Shown here: positions 44,501-56,151 of the stretch, piece by piece
Layout of the letters: each line of letters begins with the position of its first letter
Position numbering within the stretch: position 1 is the stretch's first letter
From: Schaalia suimastitidis DSM 15538
GTDB taxonomy: Bacteria > Actinomycetota > Actinomycetes > Actinomycetales > Actinomycetaceae
Direction: 5' to 3'
Length of the DNA stretch: 64,000 nucleotides
Assembly (NCBI RefSeq): GCF_000429105.1
Contig: NZ_KE386848.1
Coordinates: forward strand, 638,676-702,675
Program-made: the position numbers and the translations under genes
The notes under the pieces: model-generated
What the model saw: only the letters and a program-made list of their open reading frames with translations
The model's database searches: none
Told to the model about the DNA's origin: nothing

Positions 44501-45851
44501 CAAAATCTCCACCTGAGCGCCACACGATCATGTCGCCAGGCCCTTCAACACCCACCAATTCGAGTTGAAGTGAATCTTTGTCCAGGTGTTCAGGCATAAA
44601 CCCTGCACCGTATCCGGCCCACACAGGTCGCCATCCTTGGAAGAACTGAGCTGGCGCATTCCACAGGATGCGGCCCGGCTGCCCCAGGAAGGCAAAACGT
44701 TTGCCCTCAGGGACTTTGAAACGAGAAACTTCATTTCCTTCCTCGTCAGCATCAGGCCCCAGGCGCACTGCTACGCGGTCAGCAGGACGGAGTGTTTTGC
44801 CGTCAATGACACCAATTTTGAGCTGCTGCGTCTCTTTGTCCCAGTAGACATGTGTGGCGTCAACGTGTGTGCGGAAGAGCATTTCACGTCCACTCACTGG
44901 ATCCACCGGGTGTTTCTCTGGACCAACAAGCTGTGCGGTATCACCAGTAAATGGGCCGGTTTGCCCGGGGGTGCCATCCTCTTGCTGGGCCGGCACCTGA
45001 GGGCGATTCGGTGCAGCATCACCCTCACCCTCTTCCTCACTGGCGTCTTCGTCGTCGCCCCAGTTGTCATCATCGTCGCTATCGGGTACCGATGGAGTGC
45101 CAGGAGTGTCAGCATCGGGCGCTGCAGGGCCGTCACCGTTCAATAGATGCAGTCCAGCGGTATTTGCGCTCCCCTCCCCCACGTGGATTGTGTAGGTTTT
45201 GAGGCTTCGGCTAGAAAAAATACTATTTTCTGAGTCTTTTGCCAGGGCAGATACTTCGAAGGTATAGGTGCCCGCTCTCGTAAATACCCAGGTAGTATCC
45301 TGCGCTCTCAAGTCACTGATATCAATACGTGAAGCTGCTGACAGATCCAGTGTGCCAGCCTCTGTCACCGCCGTCGCGCGCCCTTGGCCATCGCGCGTGA
45401 AGACAAGAACTCTTGCTCCTTGGGGACCTTTACCTTCGATTTTGATATGGGCACCCGTGTAGCGATTTTTAGCCAGGGCCGAAAGATCCCACCCCAATTC
45501 GATGGCCTTTGGGTCTTCCTTGTGGGCACCTGCCGCCACAACATATCCGTCAACTGGTGGTGTTAGACCCGGCACCGACATACGTGTCGATGCCGATACC
45601 TCTATCAGGGTTTTTTCGGGCTCGTAGCGTTGTCCGTCAACACTTAAGGCCAATGAAGAGGCACCCTCAGGGGTGGCATCGAGATCGAAAATATTGATCT
45701 TGCCACTCTTGAGCACTGTTGGCCAGGCATCTTGCGCATAGGCCGTTGGCCCGGCAAAGATGCAGGCCGTGGCGGTTAGCAGCGCAGCAGTGAGGAAAGC
45801 TACTAGGCGCATGGGGGCGAAGCACGTGCGACGTCGCGGTGCGGGTAACAT
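41520..45851 (-). CDS. Large actinobacterial surface-anchored repeat protein with LAKTG sorting signal
   Basis: 1443 residues. Signal peptide at the N-terminus (RLVAFLTAALLTATACIFAGPTAYA). At least five copies of an actinobacterial wall-protein domain whose core is H.H.NW.F...G.Y, centred near residues 189, 477, 717, 994 and 1349, separated by Pro/Asp/Thr-rich linkers; an Ig-like stretch lies near 1030-1110. The C-terminus has LAKTG (1410-1414), a hydrophobic span and RQRRTR, the LAxTG pattern of class E sortases. This domain type is known beside metal-transport ABC systems. With the Zur-like box upstream it is probably induced by zinc starvation and may capture zinc or a zinc-bearing host ligand. 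Confidence 0.85.
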   Translation of the reverse strand: MLPAPRRRTCFAPMRLVAFLTAALLTATACIFAGPTAYAQDAWPTVLKSGKINIFDLDATPEGASSLALSVDGQRYEPEKTLIEVSASTRMSVPGLTPPVDGYVVAAGAHKEDPKAIELGWDLSALAKNRYTGAHIKIEGKGPQGARVLVFTRDGQGRATAVTEAGTLDLSAASRIDISDLRAQDTTWVFTRAGTYTFEVSALAKDSENSIFSSRSLKTYTIHVGEGSANTAGLHLLNGDGPAAPDADTPGTPSVPDSDDDDNWGDDEDASEEEGEGDAAPNRPQVPAQQEDGTPGQTGPFTGDTAQLVGPEKHPVDPVSGREMLFRTHVDATHVYWDKETQQLKIGVIDGKTLRPADRVAVRLGPDADEEGNEVSRFKVPEGKRFAFLGQPGRILWNAPAQFFQGWRPVWAGYGAGFMPEHLDKDSLQLELVGVEGPGDMIVWRSGGDFVAEDFNSASATKRVTGMVPGGHGHINWSFSAQGRYVTKWRAKATTVEGAPLTSDIYEVLWLVGHDENLGLDAGTTPSATISVPADEDRPNNTPSIPLPSGEEEVEEEAQAPQVGSYVCAAPGHYDYRASTDSAGKVGVVLRDDSVTPAVDRTSYSVIVPVPDAASTLLDTSGNRQALAALGRDGARIWTLPEVQDKRLPWLGFNTADVDYTKISPAGVRVSLQNHEGPGRIIHWDGGTISPAKILLDSANYDLRIPFTQASHRHVAMSFNQPGLYSISYGFTPNYTKESGFGRAYRFFDTYFAVGNASIEKHCPGYLAQHGLAGIDGGSNNGETPGDADNNTPPGGADNSTPPGGTPDLTLPIVPPHTSTPGTNNGAADGVPSGKSCVPAGVDTVLDSGHVDLFTLKAGADKSISLKVTEDVTGQRVVRDPSAVLLRVKESAWQTLDAAVLPQGVPTQAYFLPQAQDNVRGLVWPGWDTMEARSAGLEKTTFDVSYTGPKDGRISMWLAGAFTGFESRLADGGYTLNPQGSQIVQSFPAHTHVNWAFSHAGRYTLTVRATASSSDGATQVHSEPVTYTIDVGKVQCPTVAVAARTVERGNSIDIEAKNLTPASQVVFEVHSDVVTLPGITADADGNARTRWQVPANFPLGTHHIKVQGHPELSASIEVLPANTAPNAHMTIDHSGGANTPSSAGGASPTAPTSGVAGQRNGTEICLPTTITREATAEEAKGLTGSAGANTATTTLTFNVGQGAGNATDGHFDLGPAIDNGTLVARVKDDRRQPASWVDPSSLTFALGDAAKLSAPEALSFIAPTGSQVWMIPATQIAGVPWLGMNSQREEIVNGTRGGVTFTLDAMTGPGKVAVFASGSLGSGVGEKVFNGVGSSYVLPANTHAHYNWVFTEAGTYTMTISMKVTPTGEDLKGSGGAAGRLTPTGEKGPNGLPMVSEVVGRTPTGKECSLAKTGADIASVVPLALLVALVGGGAVLLRQRRTR

Positions 45852-45870
45852 GAAAGACCCTTCTAGCTAA

Positions 45871-45885
45871 TGGGAATCATTTTCA
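45871..45885 (-). promoter_or_regulatory. Zur-box-like operator
   Basis: On the minus strand TGAAAATGATTCCCA matches the actinobacterial Zur-box form TGAAAATGATTTTCA (from memory) at 13 of 15 positions. It lies 20-34 nt upstream of the surface-protein ATG, where bound repressor would cover the promoter. Zinc-loaded Zur would keep the gene off. Confidence 0.7.
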
Positions 45886-45900
45886 TGTCATAGTATGACA
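45886..45900. promoter_or_regulatory. Second palindrome abutting the Zur-like box
   Basis: TGTCATA-G-TATGACA is a perfect 7-1-7 palindrome directly joined to the Zur-like box. It may be an operator for another regulator or part of an extended Zur site. Confidence 0.4.
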
Positions 45901-46061
45901 CTTTCCGGGTATCCCTCTCAAGTCCATATATCACCGCAGGCAGCAAGGACACCCCCACACAATGTGCCCAGCCCCACGCCCATAAACCCCCTCTTGGCGA
46001 CGATACGGACGACAAAGAAGGCACAATAAATAACTGAACAACTGTCAACGTGAGGATCCCA

Positions 46062-48954
<2,893 letters not shown>

Positions 48955-49000
48955 TGTCTACGAGGCGTACGCTGAGTAAGTCCGCGACGGTAAGCAACCT

Positions 49001-49040
49001 CTTGGCGCTAAGTAGGCCATAATAGGCCGGTGGCGCCAAG
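49001..49040. terminator. Inverted repeat between converging ypfJ-like and sufT genes
   Basis: CTTGGCGC (49001-49008) pairs with GCGCCAAG (49033-49040); inner GGCC segments can extend the structure. It lies between convergent stops and lacks a T-run. Confidence 0.5.
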
Positions 49041-49057
49041 TCACCCTGCGAAAGCGC

Positions 49058-49483
49058 TCAGACATTAAATCCAATAGCGCGCAGCTGATCACGCCCATCT
49101 GGCGTAATGCGGTCAGGTCCCCATGGTGGCATCCAGACCCAATTAATGGCCACATCCGGTGTCATCGTCGCCAGTACCATCTGGGCTTGACGCTCAATGA
49201 CGTCGGTCAAAGGACATGCAGCTGAAGTTAGCGTCATATTGAGAACAATGGAGTCATCGGCATTGACTGTCACGCCGTAAAGCAGGCCAAGATCGACAAT
49301 ATTGATACCAAGTTCAGGGTCGATCACATCGCGCAGCGCTTCCATAATGTCTTCGCCAGCGAAGGTACCATTTTCAATAAGGTCGGTGCCGTCCACAGTG
49401 CGCACCGCCTCGTCATGTTCCACCGGCGCCACTGGAGCGAAACGTTGCTCCACCGGGTCGGATTGCGCCATTGGATTATTCAT
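49058..49483 (-). CDS. sufT: Iron-sulfur assembly factor SufT (DUF59/MIP18 family)
   Basis: 141 residues from ATG at 49483, with GGAGGA 6 nt upstream, overlapping the sufU stop by 8 nt. The family core is IMEALRDVIDPELGINIVDLGLLYGV and LTSAACPLTDVI. SufT aids Fe-S maturation under high demand. Last gene of the suf operon. Confidence 0.92.
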   Translation of the reverse strand: MNNPMAQSDPVEQRFAPVAPVEHDEAVRTVDGTDLIENGTFAGEDIMEALRDVIDPELGINIVDLGLLYGVTVNADDSIVLNMTLTSAACPLTDVIERQAQMVLATMTPDVAINWVWMPPWGPDRITPDGRDQLRAIGFNV

Positions 49484-49964
49484 TGAGTCCTCCACCAGTT
49501 GTCTCTGCTCCAGCAATATCGGTTCCAAGTTTGGTCATCACATCTCGCAATGCATACCAACCAAGTAACGCACATTTCACGCGGTTGGGGAATTTCGATG
49601 TGCCCTCTAGTGCCGCTGCATCTTCAAGGAGATCAAGCACCGTATCGTCGACGCCCCTACCCCGAGAATGCATCATCGTTTCCATGGCGTGATACAGGAC
49701 GGCGACCTCTTGAGGGTTCTTCCCTTCGACCATATCGGTCATCATGGACAAGGACGCTTGAGAAATGGAGCAACCATCCCCATCCCACGCCAATGACTCG
49801 ATACTGCCATCCGCATCCAAGACCACTCCCAACGTCACTTCATCACCACAGGTGGGGTTCACCTGATGCGACGTTGCCGGATAGGCATCAACGCTGCCGC
49901 TGCCGTGACGTTGACGCGAATGATCCAAAATCACCTGCTGGTACAGCTGATCGAGACTACTCAT
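49476..49964 (-). CDS. sufU: SufU zinc-dependent sulfurtransferase
   Basis: 162 residues. Zinc/sulfur ligands Cys39-Gly-Asp41, Cys65 and Cys131 are conserved. In Gram-positive bacteria SufU accepts persulfide from SufS rather than acting as scaffold. It overlaps sufS by 4 nt. Confidence 0.95.
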   Translation of the reverse strand: MSSLDQLYQQVILDHSRQRHGSGSVDAYPATSHQVNPTCGDEVTLGVVLDADGSIESLAWDGDGCSISQASLSMMTDMVEGKNPQEVAVLYHAMETMMHSRGRGVDDTVLDLLEDAAALEGTSKFPNRVKCALLGWYALRDVMTKLGTDIAGAETTGGGLNE

Positions 49965-51256
49965 CCTTGACCTCCAAAATACGCGCGCACCCGCGCAAGG
50001 GACTCAACACACCGATCAATATCATGTGCCGACGTCATCGGCCCAACAGATGCACGCGTCGACGAGCGGACACCAAAGAATGTGTGAAGCGGAATAGCAC
50101 AGTGGTGCCCAACGCGAACCGCCACGTCGTCAGCGTCAAGGATCTGCCCCACATCATGCGGGTGCACCCCCTCAACGCTAAAGGCCACAACACCAATACG
50201 GCTCCGCGTCGATTGTGGGCCAAGGATGCGCACCCCCTCAATGCCACTAACGCCTTCTAAAAGCCTGTGCGTGAGTACGTCTTCATGGGCAGCAATCCGA
50301 TCCATACCGATCGCAGCAAGGTACTCTAAAGCAGCCGACCACCCGGCGATCTGGGCAACGGGTTGGGACCCCGCCTCGAAACGCTCCGGTGGCGGCATAT
50401 ATTCCGCACCCTCCATCGTTACCCACGCCACCATCGAACCACCGGTAAGGACCGGAGGGAGGAGCTCAAGGAGTTGCCGACGTCCCCATAGCGCACCCGC
50501 ACCGGTGGGCCCGAGCATCTTATGCGAGGAAAAGACCGCAAAATCAACACCGAGTTGCGCAATATTGATGGGCATATGGGCGCTGGATTGACATGTATCC
50601 AGCAAAACGAAGGCACCCACAGCGCGCGCAGCAGCAACAATGTCAGCCACCGGTGAAATAGCACCGGTCACATTTGACACGTGGGTGAAGGCCACAAGTT
50701 TCGTCCGCTCATCAATCACATTCAATGTCTGCGGGTCGAGGCGCCCATCAGGAAGAAGGTCAATCCACTCCAACTGTGCGCCTGTACGCGCACATAACTC
50801 CTGCCATGGAACAAGATTCGCATGGTGTTCCGCACGCGTGACAACTATGCGGTCACCACGACCCACACTCAACAATTGTGAGTGGGCACCGCCACGGCCC
50901 AGCGACGCATGCCCCATCGCAAGCGCAACGAGGTTAATCGCCTCGGTGGCGTTTTTCGTCCACACGATTTCGTCCGGTGCCCCGCCAATGAAGCGGGCCA
51001 AGACAGCGCGCCCATCTTCAAAGGCTTGGGTAGCTTCGTCTCCGAGCAGGTGGGTACCACGGTGGACAGCAGCATTTGAACGACTATAGAACGCAGCCTC
51101 TGCTTCGATCACGCGCGACGGCTTTTGTGAGGTTGCGGACGCGTCAAGGTAAGCAATCGGCTGACCTCCCCTTCCGCGACGAAGCAGAATGGGGAAGTCA
51201 GCGCGGATTGCCTCAAGTTCAGCGTCACTGAAGGCTTGTGCTGCAGTCGTTGCCAT
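49961..51256 (-). CDS. sufS: Cysteine desulfurase SufS
   Basis: 431 residues, PLP-dependent class II desulfurase. YLDASATSQKP near the N-terminus, PLP lysine in SSHKMLGPTGAGALWG, and persulfide Cys in VRVGHHCAIPLH. Supplies sulfur to SufBCD through SufU. Placed 4 nt after sufC. Confidence 0.96.
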   Translation of the reverse strand: MATTAAQAFSDAELEAIRADFPILLRRGRGGQPIAYLDASATSQKPSRVIEAEAAFYSRSNAAVHRGTHLLGDEATQAFEDGRAVLARFIGGAPDEIVWTKNATEAINLVALAMGHASLGRGGAHSQLLSVGRGDRIVVTRAEHHANLVPWQELCARTGAQLEWIDLLPDGRLDPQTLNVIDERTKLVAFTHVSNVTGAISPVADIVAAARAVGAFVLLDTCQSSAHMPINIAQLGVDFAVFSSHKMLGPTGAGALWGRRQLLELLPPVLTGGSMVAWVTMEGAEYMPPPERFEAGSQPVAQIAGWSAALEYLAAIGMDRIAAHEDVLTHRLLEGVSGIEGVRILGPQSTRSRIGVVAFSVEGVHPHDVGQILDADDVAVRVGHHCAIPLHTFFGVRSSTRASVGPMTSAHDIDRCVESLARVRAYFGGQG

Positions 51257-51260
51257 AGTG

Positions 51261-52016
51261 TTACTTCACGGTGAGGTACTCGTCGTAACCGTTTTCTTCA
51301 AGTTTGTCGGCCAGCTCTGGGCCACCTTCAGCTGCAACGCGCCCATCAACGAAGACGTGCACGTGGCTGGGCCGAATATAACGCAGGATCCGGGTGTAGT
51401 GCGTAATCAGCATGACGCCGCAGCCGGTGTCACCGTGCACGCGATTCACCCCTTCTGAAACGACACGCAGCGCGTCAACATCCAAACCAGAGTCTGTTTC
51501 ATCCAGGACCGCAAACGACGGTTTAAGCAGTTCCATTTGGAGGATTTCGAGGCGTTTCTTTTCGCCGCCAGAAAAGCCAACGTTAACGTCACGCTCAGCA
51601 AAGGTCGGGTCCATGCGGAGGTTATCCATCGCAGCTTTGACGTCCTTAATCCATTGACGAATCGCTGGTGCTTCACCATCAATAGCCGTTTTTGCGGAGC
51701 GCAGGAAGTTGGAGACGGATACGCCTGAAACTTCCACGGGGTACTGCATGGCTAGGAAAAGGCCTGCCTTCGCGCGTTCGTCCACACCCATGTCGGTGAT
51801 GAGCTGGTCGTCGAGCCAGGCTTCACCTGAAGTGATTTCGTAGGCGGGGTGGCCTGCGAGGGCGTAGGCAAGGGTGGATTTTCCTGAGCCGTTTGGGCCC
51901 ATGATGGCGTGGATTTCACCGGAGTTAATGGTGAGGTTCACGCCTTTGAGGATTTCTTTCGGACCGTCGGCTGTTTCGACGGTGACGTGAAGGTCTTTAA
52001 TCTTCAAAGTCGACAT
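51261..52016 (-). CDS. sufC: Fe-S assembly ATPase SufC
   Basis: 251 residues. ABC ATPase with Walker A GPNGSGKSTLA, signature FSGGEKKR, Walker B FAVLDETDSGLD and the switch histidine in LITHYTRIL. Powers the SufB-SufD scaffold. Separated from sufD by 64 nt. Confidence 0.97.
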   Translation of the reverse strand: MSTLKIKDLHVTVETADGPKEILKGVNLTINSGEIHAIMGPNGSGKSTLAYALAGHPAYEITSGEAWLDDQLITDMGVDERAKAGLFLAMQYPVEVSGVSVSNFLRSAKTAIDGEAPAIRQWIKDVKAAMDNLRMDPTFAERDVNVGFSGGEKKRLEILQMELLKPSFAVLDETDSGLDVDALRVVSEGVNRVHGDTGCGVMLITHYTRILRYIRPSHVHVFVDGRVAAEGGPELADKLEENGYDEYLTVK

Positions 52017-52080
52017 GTGGTGCCTCCTTGACAGTGGGTTCTGTCAGTTTGTTCGTGCGCAGTGCGCGGTGGTCGATGTG

Positions 52081-53235
52081 TCACTGCGCCGAAAGCGCAA
52101 GTTCCTTTTCGATGGCGGCCATCAGGTGATCCTGAACGGAAGGCACACCGATTTGGTTAATCAGTTCAGCGAAGAAGCCGCGTACGACGAGGCGACGTGC
52201 TTCAATTTCGCTGATACCGCGGCTCATCAGGTAGAAGAGCTGTTCATCGTCGAAACGTCCGGTAGCTGATGCGTGTCCAGCTCCCTCGATTTCGCCGTTT
52301 TCAATCTCCAAGTTCGGCACTGAATCAGCCTTCGCCCCCTCGGTGAGCACGAGGTTACGGTTGAGTTCGTAGGTGTCGGTGCCGTCAGCGGCTTCCCGGA
52401 TGAGGCAGTCGCCGATCCACACTGAATGGGCATCCTTACCTTGAAGGGCACCCTTGTAGGTAACACGGGAATAGCAATGCGGTTGCGAATGGTCCACAAA
52501 GGGACGATGTTCCAAATGTTGCCCCGCATCAACGAAGTACAGGCCCAACATATTGAGGTTACCGCCCGGTCCCCTGAAATCGGTTTCCGCGTTGATACGC
52601 ACCAAGTCGCCACCGAGGGTAACGACGACGTGGCGAACTTCGGCATCGCGTCCGATGGCAATGCGGTGGCTACCTACATGAAGCATGTCGTCTGCCCACT
52701 CATGGACAGCCACCACGGTGAGTTTCGAGGCGTTACCAGCCTCCACTTCAACGGTCTGCGCTAAGGCTGCACCGTCACCACCTGTGTGGGTGAGGATAAC
52801 GGTACCTTCGGCCTGTTCTTCGCAACGCACCAGGATGTGCTGTGCGCGAACAGCATCGATGTCATCGACAGTGATCATCACGGGTTCATCAAGCTGAATG
52901 CCCGCTGGAATGGTGATCACCGTAGCCGCGGTGTAACGATCCCACGCTACTGCTGCACCACGGTCGGTGGGGGCCATTACTGTGCCCAAACGCGGATCTG
53001 TGCGGTCAACGGTTTCGATACTCACCGATGTGGGTGCCTCAACGCGCAGCGGCGCGTCAGCGTCAGCGAAGTTGTTGATGTCAAGGACGCGTTCAACGCG
53101 ACGCATTGGGGTGAAACGCCATTCTTCCTCGTGTCCGCTTGGCATGCCAAAGTCGGCAAGGTTGAAGCTGGCGAGGCGGTCTGCGCGTGTCACGCTGGAC
53201 GGGTGAAGTCCGTGGGAATGAGGTTTTTCGGTCAT
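52081..53235 (-). CDS. sufD: Fe-S assembly scaffold protein SufD
   Basis: 384 residues. N-terminal FGMPSGHEEEWRFTPMRRVERV and C-terminal beta-helix with DHSQPHCYSRVTYKGALQGKDAHSVW and SRGISEIEARRLVVRGFF, shared with SufB. Partners SufB and SufC. It shares one base with the sufB stop. Confidence 0.96.
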   Translation of the reverse strand: MTEKPHSHGLHPSSVTRADRLASFNLADFGMPSGHEEEWRFTPMRRVERVLDINNFADADAPLRVEAPTSVSIETVDRTDPRLGTVMAPTDRGAAVAWDRYTAATVITIPAGIQLDEPVMITVDDIDAVRAQHILVRCEEQAEGTVILTHTGGDGAALAQTVEVEAGNASKLTVVAVHEWADDMLHVGSHRIAIGRDAEVRHVVVTLGGDLVRINAETDFRGPGGNLNMLGLYFVDAGQHLEHRPFVDHSQPHCYSRVTYKGALQGKDAHSVWIGDCLIREAADGTDTYELNRNLVLTEGAKADSVPNLEIENGEIEGAGHASATGRFDDEQLFYLMSRGISEIEARRLVVRGFFAELINQIGVPSVQDHLMAAIEKELALSAQ

Positions 53236-54683
53236 CAGCCGACGGATCCTTCCATCTGCAGTTCGATGAGGCGGTTAAGCTCAAGGGCGTATTCCATGGG
53301 AAGTTCCTTGGCAATAGGTTCAACGAAGCCTCTGACGATCATTGCCATGGCTTCTGCTTCGTCAAGGCCGCGGCTCATCAGGTAGAAAAGCTGGTCTTCT
53401 GACACTTTGGTCACGGTTGCTTCGTGTCCCATTTCCACATCGTCGGTGCGCACATCCACATAAGGGTAGGTGTCTGTGCGTGACACTTTGTCAACGAGCA
53501 GCGCGTCGCATAGCACATTCGATTTAGAGTGCCGAGCGCGAGCATTTACTTGCACAAGGCCACGGTAGGAGGTGCGGCCACCGCCTCGGGACACTGATTT
53601 TGCTGTGATCGACGAGGAGGTATGTGGCGCCATATGCACCATCTTGGCACCGGTGTCTTGGTGTTGACCTGGACCAGCGAAGCCGATCGACAGCGTTTCA
53701 CCACGAGCATGTTCACCCATGAGGAAACATGCTGGATACTTCATGGTGATAGCAGACCCCATATTGCCATCGACCCATTCCATAGTGCCGCCTTCTTCGA
53801 CGATGGCGCGCTGGGTGACGAGGTTATATACGTTGGTCGACCAGTTTTGGATGGTCGTGTACCGCACGCGGGCATCCTTTTTCACGAAGATTTCGATCAC
53901 ACCGGAGTGGAGGGAGTTTTCGTCGTAGATGGGCGCCGTGCACCCTTCAACATAGTGAACGTAAGAGCCTTCGTCCGCAATAATGAGCGTGCGTTCAAAT
54001 TGGCCCAGGGCTTCGGTATTGATACGGAAATACGCTTGGAGTGGGATTTCCACATGGACCCCTGGCGGCACGTACACGAAGGAACCGCCCGACCATGCGG
54101 CAGTATTGAGGGCTGCAAATTTGTTGTCACCTGCGGGCACGCAACGACCGAAGTATTCTTCGAATATCTCTGGGTATTCACGCAGACCTGTGTCGGTATC
54201 GACGAAGATAACGCCTTGTTTTTCAAGGTCTTCCTGGATTTGGTGATAGACCACTTCGGATTCGTATTGTGCAGCGACACCAGCGACAAGGCGTTTCTTT
54301 TCCGCATCGGGAATGCCCAGACGGTCATAGGTGGTGCGGATATCTTCCGGAAGATCTTCCCAGCTTTTTGCCGCACGCTCCGAAGCGCTCACGTAGTACT
54401 TGAAATCGTCAAAGTTGATAGACGACAAGTCAGGTCCCCAGGTCGGCATGGGCTTACGATCAAAGATCTCCAGCGCTTTGAGTCTGCGTTGGAGCATCCA
54501 GTCAGATTCACCCTTGCGGCGGGAAATATCGCGCACGACGTCGGCATTGATACCGTAGGCGGCATCTTTTGAGTAGTCGTCGTTATCGCGCCACCCGTAT
54601 TCGTAGGCACCAATGGAGCTAATGATCTCTTCGTCGCTCATTGGCTGATCTACGACGTCGGCCTGTGGCGTTGGCTGCGTCAT
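53235..54683 (-). CDS. sufB: Fe-S assembly scaffold protein SufB
   Basis: 482 residues. [15 protein letters not shown] start region, [41 protein letters not shown] and [21 protein letters not shown]. It is the cluster-building member of the SufBCD complex. First structural gene after sufR (60-nt gap). Confidence 0.97.
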   Translation of the reverse strand: MTQPTPQADVVDQPMSDEEIISSIGAYEYGWRDNDDYSKDAAYGINADVVRDISRRKGESDWMLQRRLKALEIFDRKPMPTWGPDLSSINFDDFKYYVSASERAAKSWEDLPEDIRTTYDRLGIPDAEKKRLVAGVAAQYESEVVYHQIQEDLEKQGVIFVDTDTGLREYPEIFEEYFGRCVPAGDNKFAALNTAAWSGGSFVYVPPGVHVEIPLQAYFRINTEALGQFERTLIIADEGSYVHYVEGCTAPIYDENSLHSGVIEIFVKKDARVRYTTIQNWSTNVYNLVTQRAIVEEGGTMEWVDGNMGSAITMKYPACFLMGEHARGETLSIGFAGPGQHQDTGAKMVHMAPHTSSSITAKSVSRGGGRTSYRGLVQVNARARHSKSNVLCDALLVDKVSRTDTYPYVDVRTDDVEMGHEATVTKVSEDQLFYLMSRGLDEAEAMAMIVRGFVEPIAKELPMEYALELNRLIELQMEGSVG

Positions 54684-54743
54684 ACGTTATCCTTCTGTAT
54701 TTCTTCTGGTAACAATTCAACTGGGCACAAATTGAGCCAGGTC

Positions 54744-55433
54744 TTACTTCCGTAGCGGCGAACGTACGCGAATAGGGGGCACCGCAACGGGAATATGCGT
54801 GGTGCACACGTGTTCACCACCAGCTAAGGTGGCGAGCCGTTGGACGTGTACGTCAAGAAGCCTGGAGAATGCTTGGGTTTCTGCTTCACACAGCTGCGGG
54901 AAGTCACCCGCAACCTGTTGGATCGGGCAGTGTCCTTGGCATAGTTGGACTGCGAAACCTCCACCGCCAATCTCCCTGACTGTGGCGGCATATCCGTCCG
55001 CAGTGAGGGCATCAGCAAGTGCTTGGGCGCGGATACGCGGATCGTTGCCCGCTTCACGCACGATTGGCGCATATCTGCGCTCAAGTTCACGTGAGCGTGC
55101 CGCCGCGAAGGCGTCAATCGCTTCTTCACCACCCACTTGCCCCAGGTATCCCAGAGCTTTAAGGGCGATTTCTCCGTAGCCATCTGCGAGGCGCTGGTGT
55201 GCGCGTTCTGTGGCGACATAATGGCGAGCAGGTCGTCCTCTTCCACGTTTGCCGTGTTGCACAGAATCGTGGTCGGCAACCTCTCCCCCATCGACAAGGA
55301 TCGTGATGTGGCGACGTACAGCCGCTGTCGTCAGCCCAAGGACACGGGCAATTGTCGAGGCGGTCACGGGTCCTTTTTCGACGATAAGGTCGAGGACTTG
55401 TTCTCTAGTGCACGCGTCACTGTGCTCAGGCAT
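54744..55433 (-). CDS. sufR: Fe-S-sensing transcriptional repressor SufR
   Basis: 229 residues from ATG at 55433, preceded by AGGAGAGGA. N-terminal winged helix (TASTIARVLGLTTAAVRRHITILVDGGEV) and a C-terminal cluster-binding set Cys165, Cys169, Cys182 and Cys210 (LCQGHCPIQ, LCEAE, EHVCTTH). Holo-SufR represses the suf operon; apo-SufR releases it. A TAGAAT -10 lies at 55469-55464 with no clear -35. Confidence 0.94.
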   Translation of the reverse strand: MPEHSDACTREQVLDLIVEKGPVTASTIARVLGLTTAAVRRHITILVDGGEVADHDSVQHGKRGRGRPARHYVATERAHQRLADGYGEIALKALGYLGQVGGEEAIDAFAAARSRELERRYAPIVREAGNDPRIRAQALADALTADGYAATVREIGGGGFAVQLCQGHCPIQQVAGDFPQLCEAETQAFSRLLDVHVQRLATLAGGEHVCTTHIPVAVPPIRVRSPLRK

Positions 55434-55533
55434 CTTTCCTCTCCTCACCGTAGGGGCTTAAAGATTCTACGTCTTTTTTGTCCCATTGGTGTTGCGAAAA
55501 TGCCGAGGGTGTCCAAGGTCGCAGACGTAAGTC

Positions 55534-56151
55534 CTATCTGAACCATGGACTTTCTGCTGCCCGCAGCGTCGAAAAGCCACTTCTACGGGCTTCAGCAGCC
55601 GCTAAAATCCCACTTACTGCGGATGGATTGTGAATTGCACCGCGCATGACCGCCGCCACTGCCTCGTCAAGACTGACCCAGCACAACTCAATCTCAGCCT
55701 CTTCGTCGAGGCGCTGATAGCGTTGCGGGGTTGGGCTGAGGTCGCGCGCCAGAAAGACGCGTACCGACTCGTTGGAACATCCCGGCGAATTGAAATAGTC
55801 CACGAGGACATCCCATCGCTTGGCCTGTAAGTCAGCTTCTTCAGCAAGTTCCCGTTGCGCTGCAATCAGAGGATCTTCCCCGTCGATGTCAAGTAAGCCT
55901 GCCGGGATTTCCCAAAGGTATGCCCCCACGGGATGTCGATACTGTCGTTCCAGCAGCACTTCTTCATTGCCCTCTTGGCCGCGAAGAGCAAGGATTGCTA
56001 CCGCACCCCGGTGCGTCATATACGAGCGCTTGACAGTAGTACCGCTAGGAAGTGGCACTACGTCTTCAACGATGTCAAAAATATGACTGCGCAGAATGTC
56101 CTTACGTGCCGTTGGCTCAATCGGCGCTGCGAGATCAACGATGTCATTCAC
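55534..56151 (-). CDS. NUDIX hydrolase, ADP-ribose pyrophosphatase-like
   Basis: 205 residues. NUDIX box with AAQRELAEEADLQ (the usual final Gly is Asp) after GLLDIDGE, and HPVGAYLWEIPAG before it as in ADP-ribose pyrophosphatases. It likely hydrolyses ADP-ribose or related compounds to AMP plus ribose-5-phosphate. It overlaps the upstream membrane gene by 4 nt. M. tuberculosis has a NUDIX gene in the same block (Rv1700). Confidence 0.9.
   Translation of the reverse strand: MNDIVDLAAPIEPTARKDILRSHIFDIVEDVVPLPSGTTVKRSYMTHRGAVAILALRGQEGNEEVLLERQYRHPVGAYLWEIPAGLLDIDGEDPLIAAQRELAEEADLQAKRWDVLVDYFNSPGCSNESVRVFLARDLSPTPQRYQRLDEEAEIELCWVSLDEAVAAVMRGAIHNPSAVSGILAAAEARRSGFSTLRAAESPWFR

Noticed and set aside
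45901..46061. preQ1 riboswitch before the queuosine transporter
   Set aside because: No preQ1-I pseudoknot pattern (short GC hairpin with an A-rich tail over the ribosome binding site) could be recognised.
53622..54572. 316-codon plus-strand frame antisense to sufB
   Set aside because: SufB is unambiguous; the opposite frame is open only because of codon bias.
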